A stretch of 7,740 bases of DNA from Planctomycetaceae bacterium. GTDB lineage: Bacteria > Planctomycetota > Planctomycetia > Pirellulales > Pirellulaceae. Positions 5,922-7,740 of this stretch are shown here, in pieces. Under the pieces are notes generated by a model. The model worked only from the letters and a program-made list of their open reading frames with translations. It did not search any database and was not told where the DNA came from. The translations under genes and the position numbers were made by a program. The stretch covers positions 5,212-12,951 of the forward strand of contig DMPQ01000281.1 in assembly GCA_003455945.1 (NCBI GenBank), read 5' to 3'. The stretch's first letter is position 1, and each line of letters begins with the position of its first letter.

Positions 5922-7740
5922 TCACTCTCGCTCGGCCGCGAGCGCAGCGACGAAACGCTCATGCGCTTCGGTGAGCAGACGCTCCCAATCGTCATCGAGC
6001 AGCTGTCGGATATCGGTGACCAGAAACCGGAGCGTCTCCCAGTCCCCGCGACCTCGATCGACGGAACGATCGGCGGCAAGTCCGGCGATCCGGCCGAGGG
6101 TAAACGATCCGCGCGGGACGCGGACATTGACGCCGATCCCGTCCCCCTTCTTCGTCTGGACCGTCACCCACGGGTCAGGCGCTTCGGGGATCATCAGGTG
6201 GACGAGGACCTGCAGGTTCCAGACGAACTCGCTGTCGGGCACGACTCGCTTGAGCGAGGCGAAGACCTCTTCGAGCGTCTCTGGCGTCCAAGCCGGTTTC
6301 TTGCCGGCGGCGAAGCCCGACCGCGACAGATGCCACTTCCTGCCGAGCTTTTTCCATGGCATCTGAGCCTCGAGATCCTCCTTGCCGGCGGCGTCGACAG
6401 CGGGACGACGGCCGCCGACGAACGCGTCGCAAGCTTCGTCGACGAAGTTCCAGAATCCCTCGATGTCGATCTCGGCGAGATCATGCGCCCGGATCTCGAT
6501 CTCCTGCCACGGGCCTCCGGTCGACTTCAGCCGGACTCGCGGTTCGTTGCCGTAGACCGGCAGGTCGTCCCGATCGTTGGGCGTTCCGAGCGGGATCCGC
6601 TCCTGAAGATCGGCCTTGCGGAAGGTCCCTCGCGGAACGCGGAACTTGAGCTTCAGCAGCCAGGTCTCGGCGGTCAGGGCATGCAGGAACCATCCGAGCG
6701 AACTCTTCTCGGCCGTCACCTCGACGACGCTTCGCGAGTTCCACTGGGTCGGTGCGAAGCCCTCGCGCGCTTCGATCCGATCGATCACCCGCTCCAGAAT
6801 GCGACCGTCCCAGCGGACCGCTTCGCCCTTGCGATCACGGCGATCGTGGCAGTGCCAGCGCCGGCCGTCGATCTCCCAAGGCATGCGGGCATCGCCCGCC
6901 TCGATAACTTCGCCGAGCCCCGGCCGTTCGTCCGGCGGCTCGATCGCTTCCGTACGCACTCGCGGTTCGTAGGGTCCCCTCTCGAGCACCGACGCCAGCG
7001 CCTCGCCCGTATGGCAGCGAAGCGACTTGGATCGTGCGGATCGCCCCTTGGCTCCCGCCGCGACGATCTCTTCCGGCGTGCCGACGGCGACGATCTGCCC
7101 GCCGGCGTCTCCCGCCTCGGGCCCCATCTCGATCACCCAGTCACAACACTTGATCACGTCGAGATTGTGCTCGATACAGACGACGGTGTTGCCGAGATCG
7201 ACCAGACGCTGCAGCACTTCGAGGAGCTTGCGGAGATCCTCGAAGTGGAGTCCCGAGGAGGGTTCGTCGAGCAGATAGAGCGTCCGTCCGGTGTCGGGCC
7301 GAGAGAGTTCGGCGGCGAGCTTGACGCGCTGCGCCTCGCCTCCCGAAAGCGTCGGCGCGGCCTGTCCGAGCGTGACGTAGTCGAGGCCGACGTCGCACAG
7401 CGTCTGGAGGATCCGGCGGATCTTCGGCACGTTCTCGAAGACTCGGACCGCTTCGCCGCAGGTCATTTCGAGCACGTCGGCGATCGAGTAGCCGTGAAAG
7501 CGGACCGCCAGCGTCTCGTCGTTGTACCGCCGCCCTTGGCATGCCTCGCACGTCACCCAGACGTCCGGCAGGAAGTGCATCTCGATCTTCTTCTGGCCGT
7601 TTCCTTCGCACGCTTCGCAGCGCCCGCCGGGGACGTTGAAGCTGAAGCGACGCGGCGAGTAGCCGCGGATCCGAGCATCGGGCATCTGGGCGAAGAGAAG
7701 TCGGATCAGTTCGAAGACGCCGGTGTAGGTCGCCGGGTTC
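5922..7740 (-). CDS. uvrA: UvrA, excinuclease ABC subunit A, C-terminal part with a large extra C-terminal extension (start lies beyond right edge)
   Basis: UvrA is the dimeric ATPase that finds bulky DNA lesions and loads UvrB in nucleotide excision repair. The frame runs off the right edge, leaving 605 residues; numbering here starts at the Met at 7685, 18 residues in. Visible: [10 protein letters not shown] just inside the edge, the zinc module CEAC (23-26) and CEAC (46-49) with 19 residues between, ABC signature [15 protein letters not shown] (113-127), Walker B LYLLDEP (136-142), and the switch histidine in CIEHN (His173). The core ends at about residue 237, after a basic insert (213-224) and [10 protein letters not shown] (225-234). 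UvrA normally stops here, but the frame continues for about 350 residues: an acidic, proline-containing linker, then two related domains I cannot name (268-424 and 442-580). No stop or frame disturbance separates core and extension. The missing 5' part should hold the first ATPase module. UvrA identity is certain; the extension's role is unknown. Confidence 0.95.
   Translation of the reverse strand, partial: NPATYTGVFELIRLLFAQMPDARIRGYSPRRFSFNVPGGRCEACEGNGQKKIEMHFLPDVWVTCEACQGRRYNDETLAVRFHGYSIADVLEMTCGEAVRVFENVPKIRRILQTLCDVGLDYVTLGQAAPTLSGGEAQRVKLAAELSRPDTGRTLYLLDEPSSGLHFEDLRKLLEVLQRLVDLGNTVVCIEHNLDVIKCCDWVIEMGPEAGDAGGQIVAVGTPEEIVAAGAKGRSARSKSLRCHTGEALASVLERGPYEPRVRTEAIEPPDERPGLGEVIEAGDARMPWEIDGRRWHCHDRRDRKGEAVRWDGRILERVIDRIEAREGFAPTQWNSRSVVEVTAEKSSLGWFLHALTAETWLLKLKFRVPRGTFRKADLQERIPLGTPNDRDDLPVYGNEPRVRLKSTGGPWQEIEIRAHDLAEIDIEGFWNFVDEACDAFVGGRRPAVDAAGKEDLEAQMPWKKLGRKWHLSRSGFAAGKKPAWTPETLEEVFASLKRVVPDSEFVWNLQVLVHLMIPEAPDPWVTVQTKKGDGIGVNVRVPRGSFTLGRIAGLAADRSVDRGRGDWETLRFLVTDIRQLLDDDWERLLTEAHERFVAALAAERE
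5946..6362 (-). repeat. Protein-level repeat copy 2 in the UvrA C-terminal extension
   Basis: This segment encodes residues 442-580 counted from the Met at 7685, near the end of the protein. It mirrors copy 1 in order: [11 protein letters not shown], then [28 protein letters not shown] (residues 519-528), [12 protein letters not shown], and a last helix with [12 protein letters not shown]. It is about 18 residues shorter than copy 1, chiefly around the middle. The copies share motif order but little DNA identity, so the duplication is old. Boundaries are approximate. Confidence 0.6.
6414..6884 (-). repeat. Protein-level repeat copy 1 in the UvrA C-terminal extension
   Basis: This segment encodes residues 268-424 counted from the Met at 7685. 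It opens with [11 protein letters not shown], followed by a Trp-containing [10 protein letters not shown] helix, a strand region with VVEVTA, the motif [10 protein letters not shown] (residues 346-355), then [12 protein letters not shown] and a C-terminal helix [12 protein letters not shown]. The composition is that of a folded soluble mixed alpha/beta domain rich in Trp and Arg, with no membrane segment. I do not recognise its family. Confidence 0.6.

Noticed and set aside
4583..6127. Open frame of 514 codons on the - strand overlapping the gluQ-like gene and the end of uvrA
   Set aside because: It overlaps a convincing + strand synthetase and the uvrA extension in another frame, and shows biased low-information composition.
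5782..6366. Open frame of 194 codons on the + strand spanning the convergent gap and the end of uvrA
   Set aside because: It starts inside the gluQ-like gene and is Ser/Arg-rich without motifs, typical of an antisense shadow.
5922..6974. The UvrA extension as a separate downstream gene
   Set aside because: The frame is continuous with the UvrA core, with no stop, no ribosome site and no clear start at the boundary, so a fusion is the simpler reading.

Overview
This GC-rich window looks like ordinary bacterial chromosome. Six genes or gene fragments account for nearly all of it. Its style fits Planctomycetota: GC-rich, sparse Shine-Dalgarno sites, long spacers inside a fatty-acid gene cluster, a slightly divergent RuvB and an extended UvrA. 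That placement is an inference from general appearance, not from a marker gene. I see no tRNA, rRNA, CRISPR array, insertion sequence, phage gene or attachment site.

Layout, left to right. (1) 1-810, + strand: the C-terminal part of ruvB, the Holliday-junction branch-migration ATPase, entering from the left edge at its Walker A motif. (2) 811-1113: a non-coding spacer with two hairpins, then a good sigma-70-type promoter and a long fabD leader with a perfect 8-bp hairpin. (3) 1114-4688, + strand: a type II fatty-acid synthesis cluster, fabD, fabG, acpP, fabF. It supplies the malonyl transfer, the acyl carrier, the condensing enzyme and the ketoreductase of the elongation cycle. The usual partners plsX, fabH and rpmF are not next to it. 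acpP appears to have its own promoter and has the strongest ribosome binding site of the cluster. (4) 4883-5851, + strand: a GluQ-RS-type truncated glutamyl-tRNA synthetase relative. (5) 5922-7740, - strand, convergent with it: the C-terminal part of uvrA, running off the right edge.

The most unusual item is the 3' end of uvrA. After the complete second ABC ATPase module and the normal UvrA tail, the same reading frame continues for about 350 residues. These contain two diverged copies of a roughly 140-155-residue domain that I cannot assign to a family. Both copies start with MPW and a GR-(R/K)-WH motif, and both carry a VRVPRG- or FRVPRG-type strand. This is a tandemly duplicated extension fused to the nucleotide-excision-repair damage sensor, and it is the best lead in the window. 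The remaining observations concern hairpins and palindromes between genes, and small departures from family consensus.
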